The position numbers and the translations under genes were made by a program. The notes beneath the pieces were generated by a model. The model had not been told where the DNA came from. It made no database searches and saw nothing but the letters and a program-made list of their open reading frames with translations. Below, piece after piece: positions 1-10,932 of a stretch of DNA of 64,000 bases (its first letter is position 1; each line of letters opens with the position of its first letter). The stretch is from Prostheceraeus crozeri (Eukaryota > Platyhelminthes > Polycladida > Euryleptidae), in the NCBI GenBank assembly GCA_907163375.1, contig CAJQUW010012520.1, forward strand, positions 62,001 through 126,000. The letters are read 5' to 3'.

Positions 1-1755
1 CGCTTCGGTCTGCTCATCATGAAAGCAAAAGTTGGAATGAAATGCTAAGACGATTGATGTAACTTTGAGAATGCAATTTCATTGGTCAGATATTCAGCCA
101 ACGATTGCCGAGTAATTGCAGCTGAATCACATCGTTGTCAAGCTGCCGGCGTAGACAAATAACCGTTTTTATTTTAGTTTTTGACATCGGGCCTCCAGAA
201 CCCTGGTTGGCAGGTGAAGCATTCATACATCACAACATTTAAATAAATAATAGATAGAAGCTTTAGTCTGAACTACGCATTGAAAACATCAAAAGAATAA
301 AAGTCACGGAAGATCTTTGTAAAATATTCAATATTTACTTATTTACATAAGATTGAAAATCGAAAAAACCTAAAATACCCGGCTTAGCAGGACAACCGTT
401 TTAAGATACCCAGAAAAAATAGCCGGACATTTTTTCAGCACATATGAGGCAAAACAAAATGGATATTCAGTATTTTTTAATGGAATCTAAAAACATGAGT
501 AAAATTTGCTTCAATGATAGGCTGGATGGATTTTTGAATAACAAGAATGGTCAAAACCAGTACACACACGAATAAGAGGAAAATATCCACTTTTCACAAT
601 TACTGCATACATAGTAGAACTATTCCACCATCAAAAACAATCCCTTCGACAACAATAACAAATTTCCATAAGAAACAATTTGGTTTGGTTATTTGTAGCA
701 ATGAAAATGCACACGGTTTGACATAGAAAAATTATCCAAGGAGTTTGTCACAAGGAAACTGTGTTAAGTCGATCTTTCGTTTAGCTTGAAAAGGACCATA
801 CTCAAGTTTCAACGCCTGCAAGTTTTAACTACTGACCCATTTTACTTTGTATCTGGAAAACAGGCGATTAAGACGTGAAGATCATTCTACCCATTAGTGT
901 CATCGGAAAAATTCTCAATTAGAATAAGACAAGTGAAAATTGACGAGAATAAGACGTTAACGAAAATTGGCCGATAAAATTAAAGAAATAGTGAAAAATA
1001 TTTATCATCATGCTAATTTCCTCTCTGACCACATTTTTCCGTAATGAGAATTTTCTGACGACATGAAAATATTAAGTTATCCATAAGTCTGAACAACCTG
1101 TATTCTAAATACATGTAGTAAATCAAGTGATTCAGTGATTATACCAATGATCAGCACAGGCCCTCTGAAAGACAAATTTTCATTTAATCACATTGAAGCT
1201 ATGAGCTTTCCGTTTTGTCGATACACAGGATTGATGATTTCATCTCATATTTTTATGACGCGTGTAGGTTACTATGATGTATCAAACTTAAAGAAACGAT
1301 TACGACTCAACATTCTGGTTGCCCATCTTATGTACAAAATTAAAGAGAATTATAAAAAGAAATTTGGCTACCTATCAAAATTGCTGATCAGTAATGCCTT
1401 GAGGGAACGTAGTTTATCTCTATTAGGTGTATATGTATGTTATCGCTCAAAAATGAACCAAATAGGTCCGAATTATAATAAAATGCACTTGCTGATTAAG
1501 GATTGAAAGTAAAATAATAAAGGCTCTATCAAAAATATAACATCAGAATAGAAACATAATAAAAACAATTGACAGAATATACAAAATGAGTAGGAGAACT
1601 TGCCGATACAACATTGTTCGCAAGTATTGAAACAATAGACTAAGCTGAAATCAGAAAAATGCGATCAGCAGTCAACTTAAGTCAGCAGCATCGCTTAATT
1701 AGCAGGCGTAAAGTTTTGACATGTTGACTGTAGACGAATGACGACCATTATTGCA
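1..1755. other. Unassigned AT-rich stretch
   Basis: No gene, transposon end or repeat was recognised. A 123-codon open frame at 1135-1506 (+) has no recognisable motif, no splice context and AT-driven composition. It is treated as chance. Confidence 0.4.
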
Positions 1756-1756
1756 T

Positions 1757-2560
1757 CGTATCAAGCATCAGTTCGTTTACCTCAGGAAAAAGATAAGAGC
1801 TACATCATGGCCCAACTTCCAGTTCTCAGCTGCAATAATAAACTCAATTTTGGCAACTAAGAGATATACTTGTGCAATTCGACATCGCAGATTCCAGATC
1901 TACTTTCGGAATTGCGATATTAGAATTTTTCTATGTATAAAATATACCGGTATATTAAGTAGTTTTACATGTGCTTGTACATGCACTGCAATGTATTTTT
2001 TGCATATGTGAAACCACGAGTCGGAAAACCTAATTTCATAGCTTCCACACAATTCAGACCTGCCCATTTCAAATCTTAAGTCAAAATTTCAAAATTCACT
2101 CAGTGGTCAGGATTGCACAATTCTGACTTGAGATTTGAAATCAGCAGGTCTGAATTGTGCGAAAACTATGAAATTAGATTTTTGACTCACGGTTTCACAT
2201 ATGCAAGAAATGCATGTACATGTATGCACAAGCATATGTAAAACTACGCAAGCATATTTTATACATATAAGAAATTCAAATTTCGCAATACGAAAGCAGA
2301 TTTGGAGTCTGAGATGTCCAACTGTATAAGTACACTTCTCAGTTGCCAAAATTGATTTTAGCATTGTAGCTGAAAACTGAAAGAGTTGCGTGGCGAAATA
2401 GAAACACAGAGATTTCAGTGATTTAGCACTAAGAAATATCTAAAAAATTAATGAAAAACCACGAGATTTCCGCTCTGAGGTTGATTTTTAACTTTGACAG
2501 GCAGCGTGACGAAAGTCGCTGGGGTGCACCGCGTGAGGTAAACGAACTGTTAAAAGATAC
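1757..2560. repeat. Long inverted repeat (foldback element)
   Basis: The left arm (about 1757-2085) reads as a diverged reverse complement of the right arm (about 2112-2560). Matching blocks include CAGTTCGTTTACCTCA, CAATTTTGGCAACT, TTGCATATGTGAAACC, CTAATTTCATAG and CACAATTCAGACCTGC, in the same order in both arms. The right arm carries an extra block of roughly 140 bp near 2400-2530. The short spacer lies near 2086-2111. No coding capacity is recognised, so it looks like an old non-autonomous foldback or MITE. Open frames in this interval are by-products of the palindrome. Confidence 0.75.
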
Positions 2561-4549
2561 AGCTGGCAAAATGTCGATTTGATAACTGATTTCAGAGAAT
2601 TTTTCGATGCATATTTGGACCTGCCCCCTGCAATGCACTGTCATAGAGTAGAGGTCTTTCTGACTCATTGACTAGGTGTCATCCTATGGAGTTCAGTTTT
2701 CTAGTATGGGAGCAAATATATTTGGGCAGTAACACTAGTTTGATGAAAACATGGTTCCATGAGAAATTACAATAAAAATTTCTGCAATAATTGCGAAATA
2801 TCTGAAAAAACACCTCAATATTCTAGGATTTATGAAAATCACATATTTTGGTGGTTGTTAAATATATGAAGCATCTTTGACCTCGGGTAAAGAACATACT
2901 TGCATAAAAGGATACATGGCACAGATGTTCTTCACACACTTTGGGACATTTTCATTTAAAGGCAAAAATGTTATGCGTCAAAAAGTATAAATTACCTTTA
3001 AGTTACCAGTAAGTTACTGGTAAATTACCGGTCCTTAAATTACCAGTAATTTTTAAACACTACTCCGCACGCCATCGGGTGTCGACAAGAGTTTAAGAAA
3101 TCCGCCAAAATAGTGAACGAGAGTTATCATGCTAGCAGGAAGCATGCGGGTGTCAGTATACTCTCCTGTTTCGTGGATTTTTTAATAGTTATTTCGAAGA
3201 TTTCATGAAGGGGATATCGGTCCATACTTCTTCCTTACAAATCGGAATAAGCATATCTTAAACCCGATAAGCTGCCATCCCATAACATGGATATAGAATC
3301 GACTTAATCATAATGTACTCACTGATACCATAATGCACCGTTCCCCCCGGTCAGAATTAATTCAGATTACAACGAAAAGTTTCCACATGTTTTTGAAAAT
3401 TTTATTTGTCAACAACTTGGTGGTATCTGTTATCAGATAAGTAAAAATGCAAATAGAAAGCATTCTTGGTCAATTTACGGATAATCGGATTCTTTCTTTT
3501 CAAGCTTCGAAACTTCTCATATTTTCATTTTATTTTCCTTTGAGAATTCATGTAACAATTATAAAAGACACAATGTTTTGAGTAGATATCAACAAGTGCT
3601 ATATTGATGATAGATACAAGTGCTGTGAATACACAATTGCTGCCAGATTGAAAGTCTACTTAGGCGCTAAGCGACGGAACTGTTGAATGCTGGGAGAACG
3701 TCTATACTCCATGAGAGAGGAGCATCATCCTGCATCATGTCGGCACACGATTCTGAAAGAAAAATGAAGCAACTGTTACTGATGGCACTAAGAAATTGGC
3801 AATGAAAGCTCTCGCGAAAATTCACAAAAATAACATACGATACCCACACTATGACTATATGTTTACGACATCCTCTTCAAATTTTAGATTGAAAATAAAT
3901 ATTGAATATTTCAACCAGAAAGGAAATACCATACGATCTTATCGTCTGAGATTCGCCTAAAATTAGTTCAAGATCCCTAACCTAAAACGAATATTTTTGA
4001 ACGTTAACAAATTGAATCTTAAGTACACAAACAGTCTGCATTTGAACGATTATTCGACATACATGTGCATCGAAACGCATTTCTGATCGATAAGGTACAA
4101 AGACGATTACTTTGCGACGACGATGCTTTTCATATCGGCCTTTATTTGTTGTGAATGCATAACAAAATTGAAAGATGAACGAAATTCACTACCGACAGAG
4201 CTGGCCCTAATTACTGACTAGGATATGCATTGGAACCACATTTTATGTCAGCTCAGAATTTCTTTATTTCAGTGATAGAATATTATTTAGATGAAAAGTT
4301 GATTTTCGATTGACACTATTTCGCACATTACGGCTATAATTTCGCAAATTGCATTTTTTGCACGATGCATGAAAGCTGTTGGACGCATATTTCCTTGTAT
4401 TGTTGCTAAGTATTTTCTGAAAGACAAAGTGGACCTCTTAAAATTGCGCTTTTAAGTAAAAGTATATATGATGCTAAGCTAGGATTTAATATTTTCCCGA
4501 GTTTCAAACAGCCAAAACCCCCTGCGATACTTAGAAGGACTGAAATATA
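2561..4549. other. Unassigned stretch with a TTACCAGTAA motif cluster
   Basis: No gene recognised. Near 2995-3052 the palindrome-like motifs TTACCAGTAA, TTACTGGTAA and TTACCGGT recur four to five times in about 60 bp, as at the end of some MITEs. No partner end was found. Confidence 0.35.
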
Positions 4550-5335
4550 GTGGCTCACATACATACACTCACTCACAAACTTCAACAGACCAATATCCCT
4601 TCTCTCTTCATTCGATACACTGCAAATTACATCAAAGGCAGGCAAGCCTACACCACATACAACCAAACACGCTCAGCCAACAAGAAGCATCAAAGCAGGC
4701 GTCCCACAAGGAGGAGTTCTCTCCCCTTCCACTTCAATCTTTACATGCAAGACATTCCTCTTCCTACAGACATCACACTCAAAACAACAGTCTTCGCTGA
4801 CGACATCAACATCACGGCCAATCAATCAAACATCAAGACAGCCCAGGACAAACTGCAACCTTACCTCGACACTGAGCTCTCATGGAAACAACAAAACAAT
4901 CTCCACATCAACCCCAACAGAACTCAACTCTCACTCTTCACACCGGATCCCCAAGAACACAGTGCAAACGTATCACTCACTATTGATAATACTCCACTCA
5001 CAAGCCTCAACAACAACCGAATCCAGGGCGTTAACCTAGACACTCAACACACCTTCACAACACACACTCAATATCCTCTCCTGTCCTTCCATCAACTGGG
5101 TACAACAACAAGAGACCATCGTGGACACCTACAAGGCCATCACACGTCCCCTCATGGAATGCACATCAACAGTCTGGTCACCAATCATCTCACAAAAAAA
5201 CACAAGCTAAAAGCAATACAGAACAAAGAGCCCAGGATCACCACAGGATGCACACGCGGCACAAACACGCAACACTTCCACGACGAAACACACGTCCTCC
5301 CCAATGATGAACACCTCACATTACACGCAAAATAG
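4550..5335 (+). pseudogene. Reverse transcriptase fragment
   Basis: A 261-codon open frame covers the RT palm and thumb with the YxDD-type box written as FADD (near residue 84). The QGGVLSP block just upstream is in another frame, so at least one frameshift lies between them. The following open frame (5346-5672) is the continuation of the poorly conserved C-terminal part. This is a LINE ORF2 remnant, not a host gene. Confidence 0.7.
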
Positions 5336-5955
5336 CTTTTAAACAATGCCAAATGTCAACATCATCCTCTCTCAGACAACAAAAAAACCCCACCAATTTC
5401 ACCTCTTGAAAGTTCTCCTCACCCCCTCATACACAGTCACTCAACGCGACAACAAAGCAACTCCTCAAACAAACGCAAACCCATCAACTCGGAACATACC
5501 TAGCACACGGACAAAACAAAAATATCATGAACGTAGCCACCCACAGTTCGCACATCAGAACAAACACTTAACAGACGCACACTCAGAGATCTGGCACAAC
5601 TCCGAACACCAAATCATCCTTCTTAAAAGAATGCTTACACAACATAGAAGTTGTATAAAAAACAAAATATAACCGACAACATAAACCCTCTGTCCATTCT
5701 ACTCTTCTTTATCCCCTTTGTAAATCACAGCCACACGACGCAAAATATCTCTTCTATTGCACACACATATACACAGCGCTCACACCGTGGGACCTCTGGG
5801 CTTCCCTCATCAGGCGTGGGGAACTCATCTGCCGCTGGGAGCAGGTGATTGGCTCGCCTGACATCTGACGGCTACCTGGGAACCCTCCCAAAAGCAGGGA
5901 GGGGGTGGATTGACACCACCACCACCACTGAAACCTGAAACATAGCCATCACGGA
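4550..5955 (+). mobile_element. 5'-truncated, decayed non-LTR retrotransposon (LINE)
   Basis: The sequence enters a reverse transcriptase abruptly inside the finger/palm region. Frame fragments show the RT block GVPQGGVLSP (near 4700), then FNLYMQDIP and the catalytic FADD box (TVFADDINITA, about 4790), followed by the thumb. A C-terminal fragment TPWDLWASLIRRGELIC lies near 5785-5835, and the element ends near a short (ACC)n run at 5915-5932. At least two frame changes break it. The sense strand is strikingly poor in G and rich in A and C compared with its surroundings. The 5' half, including the endonuclease, is absent, as is usual for truncated LINE insertions. The clade (jockey/I-like) is not resolved. 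Confidence 0.75.
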
Positions 5956-6218
5956 ATTTCTTCATGATATCTCGAAATCCCGGAAAGATGGCGACTCCGG
6001 AAAACTTTCGCAACTTTCTCAGTTTGCAATCACAGAGTAAATACGTGGTCCATGGTAGCATAGCAAAAAAGTCAACTGGCCAAAAACTTCAGAAATTCAT
6101 GCTGGTATTAAGGGTTGCAAAAATATTTTTTATCTAACATATTTTAAGTATATCTTTTGCGTGTTTTTATTTTTTATATAATTGATGAGAATTGCAGTAT
6201 TTTAGGCGAATTACATTA

Positions 6219-6320
6219 CAGGGTTCATACAGAAGTCTTAATAAAGAATTCCAAAACTTTTCCAGGATTTCAAGGACTCGTATAATGAAATTCCAAAACC
6301 TACCAAGGAATGCACGATTC
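6219..6320. mobile_element. Candidate hAT-type left end
   Basis: The stretch starts CAGGGTTCATACA and carries internal AACTTTTCCAGGATTTC motifs, the usual look of a widespread hAT-derived repeat. Its apparent partner at about 13004-13064 ends GTATGAAACCTG. CATTA flanks both outer edges, but a full 8-bp duplication is not visible. They may be the two ends of one element filled by later insertions, or two unrelated remnants. Confidence 0.4.
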
Positions 6321-6639
6321 AGCAGATCCGTGAAACAAGGGCGATGAAGTAGCTACACTACTAAAATTGTACTTCGCATCCGCACATCATTCGCAAAGTA
6401 GAATTTAACTCGCTCATGAAATTATCACGTTGTATCATCCATTGATTTTATTCATTTCAAGACAAATCATTGGCGCAATAGCGGAGTATACAAAATCAGC
6501 AGTTTTTTGCAAACGATTCACATAAAGTAGAACAAACTAGTTATGACGAATTGTCATCTTAAGCGTTTGTTACAAGTTTACATCACAATTGTAATTAAAA
6601 ATCAAACACATATAAAAATCTCTCAAACCAAAAAATGGG

Positions 6640-6990
6640 AACAAGTTATTTCAGTTGCTCCGTCAAATAAAAAATGTCAATAATGAGTAACTCGATTGCT
6701 GCAGTCTTTTGCAGTTTCTCCTTTAAGGCTGCTTCAATTTTCTAATTTCAAGAGTCAAACGTTTCTTCGTCGAGCACTTCCGGAACCTTCGCGCAGCATG
6801 CCGAACAGACCGAATCATTTTGCTGGTGAATGTGATGTTTCAGAGTCAACTGCATGCTGAATGGCATCATATAGTAAAGGCAATATCATAATTCCACAAG
6901 TTTCTCTAAACTCTGTTTGACTGGAGGCATTTTTTCACATATTATGACTTGTCTCGAAAGCCAAACAACTTGTCTCGTATGCCTGTTTGA
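6640..6990 (-). pseudogene. Decayed coding-like stretch, unidentified
   Basis: On the minus strand a frame reads through about 115 codons with three or fewer stops. It includes a Cys/His-rich piece (LTLKHHIHQQNDSVCSACC) followed by an acidic run and a helix-like ending (KEKLQKTAAIELL). The Cys-His spacing hints at a zinc finger, but no family is recognised. It lies inside the candidate hAT element and may be its remnant coding region. Confidence 0.25.
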
Positions 6991-7088
6991 AAAGTTCTCA
7001 AGCAAACTAGGTTAGACAATCATCTGAAGAAGTAGTGCAAAATCAAAATCAGCTTCTCGACTTGATATTATACGACCGACAGGCGACA

Positions 7089-7162
7089 GGGAGAGAGAGA
7101 GAGAGAAAGAGAAAGAAAGAGAAAGAGAAAAAGAGAGAGAAAGAGGGAGGGAGAGTGAGAGA
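7089..7162. repeat. (GA)n / (GAAA)n microsatellite
   Basis: About 74 bp of nearly pure purine on the + strand, built from GAGA, GAAA and GAGGGA units. Open frames on the minus strand across it (Leu/Ser/Phe runs) are artefacts of the repeat. Confidence 0.9.
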
Positions 7163-7475
7163 TCAGAAGACCCCGTGATCCTAACTCCGACAAATGTAGA
7201 CGCACACACCCCACGGATCGGCAAAAGGAAAACAGCAATTTGAGGAAGACCGGTTTCGCTCTATTGGCTTTATCAATTCCACACACTGTAATCATGAACT
7301 TCTTAATATAGTAACAAGTTCAGGACGCCGAACGCGGCGTTATGTAGTGAAAGTTTTAGAGGCTGGCTGTGCGCACTGACGATGAGTCATGCATATCAAG
7401 TCTATTGTTGTTGTGATTAGACATCGGCGTCGATAAGCCAAGTCATTCGAGTTTTTATCCTCTCTCTACTACGAC

Positions 7476-7620
7476 ATGCCTCGAAAATGCTGCGTGGCAA
7501 TGTGCAAAGGCAACTACGATTCTACTCATGAGAAAGTGTCTGTATATTCTTTTCCGAAAGACGATATAGAGCAACGAAGATGGATAGATGCACTTCCAAA
7601 TATAATTAACCGTGTTACCC
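7476..7620 (+). CDS. THAP zinc-finger domain of P-type transposase (truncated)
   Basis: The start MPRKCCVAMCKGN is typical of THAP domains, which bind DNA through a C2CH zinc site. Visible are the N-terminal Cys pair (residues 5/6 and 10) and the conserved SFPK...RRW stretch near residues 26-36. After about residue 48 the similarity stops, before the second half of the zinc site (Cys-x2-His), so the finger is incomplete. The original open frame runs on to 7763 with unrelated residues, consistent with the join of an internal deletion. The ATG is about 180 bp inside the left terminal repeat, a normal position for the first exon. Confidence 0.85.
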
Positions 7621-7636
7621 TCATATTGGTATATAA

Positions 7637-8740
7637 GAGGATTCTGCCAACATCGTCAAGCGAACTAAACTTAACAGGAGTGCATGTTTTCCTACGGCAC
7701 TTGAGCGTCAGAAAGTTTCACTCGTGCTTGATATCTTCAATGAAAAAACAATCGCAGCGTTAGTGATGAACGGTAAAAGTGATACTGCTGAAGTGATTGA
7801 TTTCTTTTTTCGTCTGTGGAAAGCTCTTAATTGCAAAAATCCTCAGTTGCATTTACTCTTAAACGATCCAGACCGAAAACCATTTTCTTCTATCTCCGAT
7901 TCTCGATTTCAGTTCATGGAAAATGCAGCAACCGTTCTTATGAAGATGCCCGGAGAAGTTCAACATCAGCGTATTCTGTCTTTAACAACGGCCACACGTA
8001 ATGCATTTGCACAGACTCTGATGGGTTTAGTGCATTTGGGAAAACGCCTCCTCTCGGATAACGCTGTTCAATATATAATGTTTGGGGTCTTTCAAACCGA
8101 TCCAGTCGAGAAAGAATTCAGTGCTTACAGACAAATGAGCGGAGGAAACTTTTACGTTTCTTACGAACAAGTGATTTCGTCTGCCCATCTACGTCGTCTT
8201 CAACTTTTTAATAGATTGGATATTTCAGCTGCGGACTGTGAATCAAAAAGTGAATGCTGTACATCTGATTTTACGAAAGAGGAAATTTCACTCTTCGATT
8301 CTATTCCTCAAAAAATGGATATGATATCAATGTCAGAAAAGGCTGCTCTCTATTACATAAGCGGATACATTGCATATAAAGAGAATATCTTTGTTGACGT
8401 AAGCTTACAGTCTCATCTACAATCTCAAGTATCAGAATTCACGACATTAGTGAGTAGAGGAAAACTTTCATTCCCTCCGGATGATTTATACGCCTTTTCT
8501 CTTCATACATATGCTTTATTTTCTATTTTGAGGGAAGCCCGTTGCTCAAATCGAATTTGTCGACTTTTCATTTATTTGAGCGAATGCTACTTTTTTGAAT
8601 TGCATCATATTAAATCTGTTTGTCGTAGATTTACGAATTGTTTCCTTAAAGGACTGGTTACTAAAAAAAATGAAATTCAAGCAAATGAACACCATCAAAA
8701 GGTCATGAACAGAAGAAAACGCAAATTTGTTAATGAATAA
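7637..8740 (+). CDS. P-element transposase, C-terminal part
   Basis: The frame opens after a stop at 7634. It carries the P/THAP9-like linker ALERQKVSLVLDIFNEKT and then about 330 residues. The diagnostic block QTDPVEKEFSAYRQMSGG (near 8095-8150) corresponds to the C-terminal RNase H-like part of P transposases and includes the region of the last catalytic Glu. The sequence ends in a basic tail (NRRKRKFVNE). The upstream half of the catalytic fold, with the first Asp residues, is missing, so strand transfer by this protein alone is unlikely. A poly(A) signal AATAAA lies at 8789-8794. This could be a repressor-like derivative, but that is inference. Confidence 0.88.
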   Translation, partial: EDSANIVKRTKLNRSACFPTALERQKVSLVLDIFNEKTIAALVMNGKSDTAEVIDFFFRLWKALNCKNPQLHLLLNDPDRKPFSSISDSRFQFMENAATVLMKMPGEVQHQRILSLTTATRNAFAQTLMGLVHLGKRLLSDNAVQYIMFGVFQTDPVEKEFSAYRQMSGGNFYVSYEQVISSAHLRRLQLFNRLDISAADCESKSECCTSDFTKEEISLFDSIPQKMDMISMSEKAALYYISGYIAYKENIFVDVSLQSHLQSQVSEFTTLVSRGKLSFPPDDLYAFSLHTYALFSILREARCSNRICRLFIYLSECYFFELHHIKSVCRRFTNCFLKGLVTKKNEIQANEHHQKVMNRRKRKFVNE

Positions 8741-9237
8741 CTCACTTCGTTTTCATTCGATGTGAATTTACTGTGTTGTAAATATAGTAATAAATCGATA
8801 ACTCATGCTTAATTGTGTTTTTGCAGTAATGAAAATTCCAGAAAATATAAATAATAGGAGGTACTAGATGTAAGAAACTTAGTGTATCACATAGAAATAA
8901 TTTAATTATAAGAACCATGATTTGCGATATTTTGATAAGGCAGACAGCGATCTTATCTGTGCAAATATATTATACTTTCATTAAAGTGAAATCATCAGAT
9001 AGTAATAAATGTCGAATAGAAGGATATCTTCCTCATTTTATTGAATTTTGTGCATAACAGTCAATATTAAAAGATTTAGGATCTGATTGATAACATCTGA
9101 AACCAGCCTCTAAAACTTTCGACACATATTGCTGCGTTCGGCGTCCTGAACGTATTACTATATTAAGTAGTCCATGCTGTAATCAATCGGAAAAGGTCGT
9201 CACACAAAAGTCAAACGTACCTAAGCATGCGACCCAA

Positions 9238-9345
9238 AACATGCATCGGTTAATCATAAAGCATGCAAGAAGAGTTAACATGCAACGGTAAGTCATAAGG
9301 CATGCAAAGACAGTCAACATGCAAATAAGAATAATACTGTCATGT
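9238..9345. repeat. 39-bp imperfect tandem repeat
   Basis: Units starting AACATGCA begin at 9238, 9277 and 9316, exactly 39 bp apart, and contain further ATGCAAG/ATGCAAA motifs. About 2.7 copies are present. They lie between the P-element and the 3' side of the minus-strand Penelope-like element and may belong to its 3' region. Confidence 0.75.
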
Positions 9346-9475
9346 AAAAATCGAGACGCATAAAGCATGTTAAGGTAGCACAACATGAAACTAAAAATTG
9401 ATATGTGCTCTACAAGATTGATAAGTTAAATAAGGACAAAACAAAGTAAAGTAATAAAGGTGCACATACACAAAC

Positions 9476-10201
9476 TTAACGGTTGGCAGTAAGAAGCCTT
9501 TCAAGATTCTTATGCATGCGGAAAGAAGGACAAATGTCAACGTTCAGTTCCTTCCGACACACTTGCACCACACGTTTACTACAGTCCCTGAAAGGTAGGA
9601 CTAAGTGGATCTTATCAAGCCTGTTCAGTTCTAAATTAAGGCCCTGAGGGACAAGAGTACAAAGGCGCTTGATCCACTTATTCTCATGCAGAAGTCTCTT
9701 ATTATCATGAGGGCAGTGTTCCAAAGCAGTGAACGAGAAGTCAGAAATGTCACACTTTTGAGAAAAATGCTGAGCAACGGTAGATGAGCTCGACAATGTA
9801 CATGAGGTCTGTCCTACGTAGCCGACTTTACACTTTCTACAACTAATAAAATAAATGACATTGCGGGTCTGGCAGGTAAGTCTATGAACAATTAAAAAAG
9901 AGTTATTATTTACATTATTATTTACAGAGGATGTGTGAAGGCCATATTTACATATATTACAAGGGCACGGGAAAAACCCAGTGCTCCAATCATTAGGCGT
10001 CTGACCCGTTAAACTTAAAACTTGGCGAAAAGCCTTGCGGATAGTGGTGCGGGTATAACCTTGCTGTTCCCAGTGCGGTTGAACGATACCCTTCGTCTCC
10101 TTAAAATCTTTGTAACTGGAGCTCCGCATGGACCAACGATACATTTGACCAAATAAAATTGACTTAAAAACACTATGAGGATGAAATGAAGTAGGTGACA
10201 A
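9476..10201 (-). pseudogene. RT thumb and GIY-YIG endonuclease of the Penelope-like element
   Basis: The first third carries the Penelope thumb signature (SFHPHSVFKSILFGQ and the following YTRTTIRKAF). The middle has NVIYFISCRKCKVGYVGQT, in which IYF and YVG are the GIY and YIG elements of a GIY-YIG nuclease, preceded by a Cys-containing loop (CPCNIC) and followed by a Cys/His cluster typical of these nucleases. In this family the nuclease makes the target nick that primes reverse transcription. The frame ends at 9476 after a basic tail. Confidence 0.85.
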
Positions 10202-10239
10202 GATGCTGTGAGTATCAGTTGGTTTAAAACCGACTTTAT

Positions 10240-10870
10240 ACAGAACTTTCTTGGCCTAACAGGAAGAGAAGGCTCAAGAGCTAACACTTCACGACGTGTA
10301 AGGAAATTCCTACTAAAAAGAGTCGACAAAAGTGTCACAAGCCGTTTACGCACATGTGGATCGATGACCCGATCCAAAGGCATGTAAAAAGTCTCATCAC
10401 ATAATTGCCTGAAGGCCTCGGCTTCGTAATGTTCATTGGGAACAATGATCCAACCGCTGCCCTTGTCCATTGTTGACACAACTACAGAGTCATCACGCCT
10501 TTAGAGGGTCAAGCTCTACGCGCTCTTCCTTGGACAGGTTGTCAACAGGAAAACAGTTACGACAGTGCCCAAGTAAGGAAACTACATGGCGACGAACATT
10601 GGTACAGGAAGCACGGACCGAAGCAGGAATCAAATCCTCAGGAGGGTACCGGTTCGTACAAAAAGTGAAACGATGGTTACAAGTAGAATTGAAAATAACA
10701 AAACGCCACTGATACTTCCTAAGGAAATCGTCCACTCCTCTTAAAATGTTCTTGTGGCAGCAAGTGCCGACAGGAGCAGGAATAAATTTGCGAGTATTAT
10801 TCAGCAAAGAATACGTACTGTTGCTAATACTGAACGACTTAGATGTACATAAAAAGTTATTATCCCTCAA
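10240..10870 (-). pseudogene. N-terminal reverse transcriptase region of the Penelope-like element
   Basis: Two open frames cover the N-terminal RT region: the conserved FIPAP and NRYPPEDLIPA segments, the block NLSKEERVELDPL, and then STMDKGSGWIIVPNEHY, the Penelope equivalent of the DKGGAVVI motif that opens the fingers. The last recognisable motif is VRPRKF, where intact elements continue into the palm. The palm with its catalytic Asp pair is absent, so the copy cannot make a working polymerase. Confidence 0.75.
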
Positions 10871-10932
10871 AAAAGTGGAAGTATCAACACTAGTTATGTC
10901 TACACTGCTGTCCCTACGACTAGCAGAGGAAC

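Larger units (their letters stand above)
7294..9176 (+). mobile_element. P-element / THAP transposon, internally deleted
   Basis: Both ends carry matching terminal inverted repeats of about 65 bp: the left begins ATGAACTTCTTAATATAG and the right, read inward, CATGGACTACTTAATATAG. The repeats share the block GTTCAGGACGCCGAACGC and end at AAAGTTTTAGAGGCTGG. A perfect 8-bp target duplication CTGTAATC flanks the element (7286-7293 and 9177-9184), as expected for P-type transposition. It encodes an N-terminal THAP finger and a C-terminal piece of P transposase, but most of the central catalytic region is missing, so it is probably non-autonomous. The clean duplication and well-matched ends point to a fairly recent insertion. 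Confidence 0.93.

Noticed and set aside
1135-1506. 123-codon open frame as a gene
   Set aside because: AT-rich composition, no motif, no splice or poly(A) context, and nothing similar nearby.
7012-7295. Leu/Ser/Phe-rich open frames on the minus strand
   Set aside because: They are translations of the GA microsatellite and its edges. The same holds for the frames at 14390-14729.
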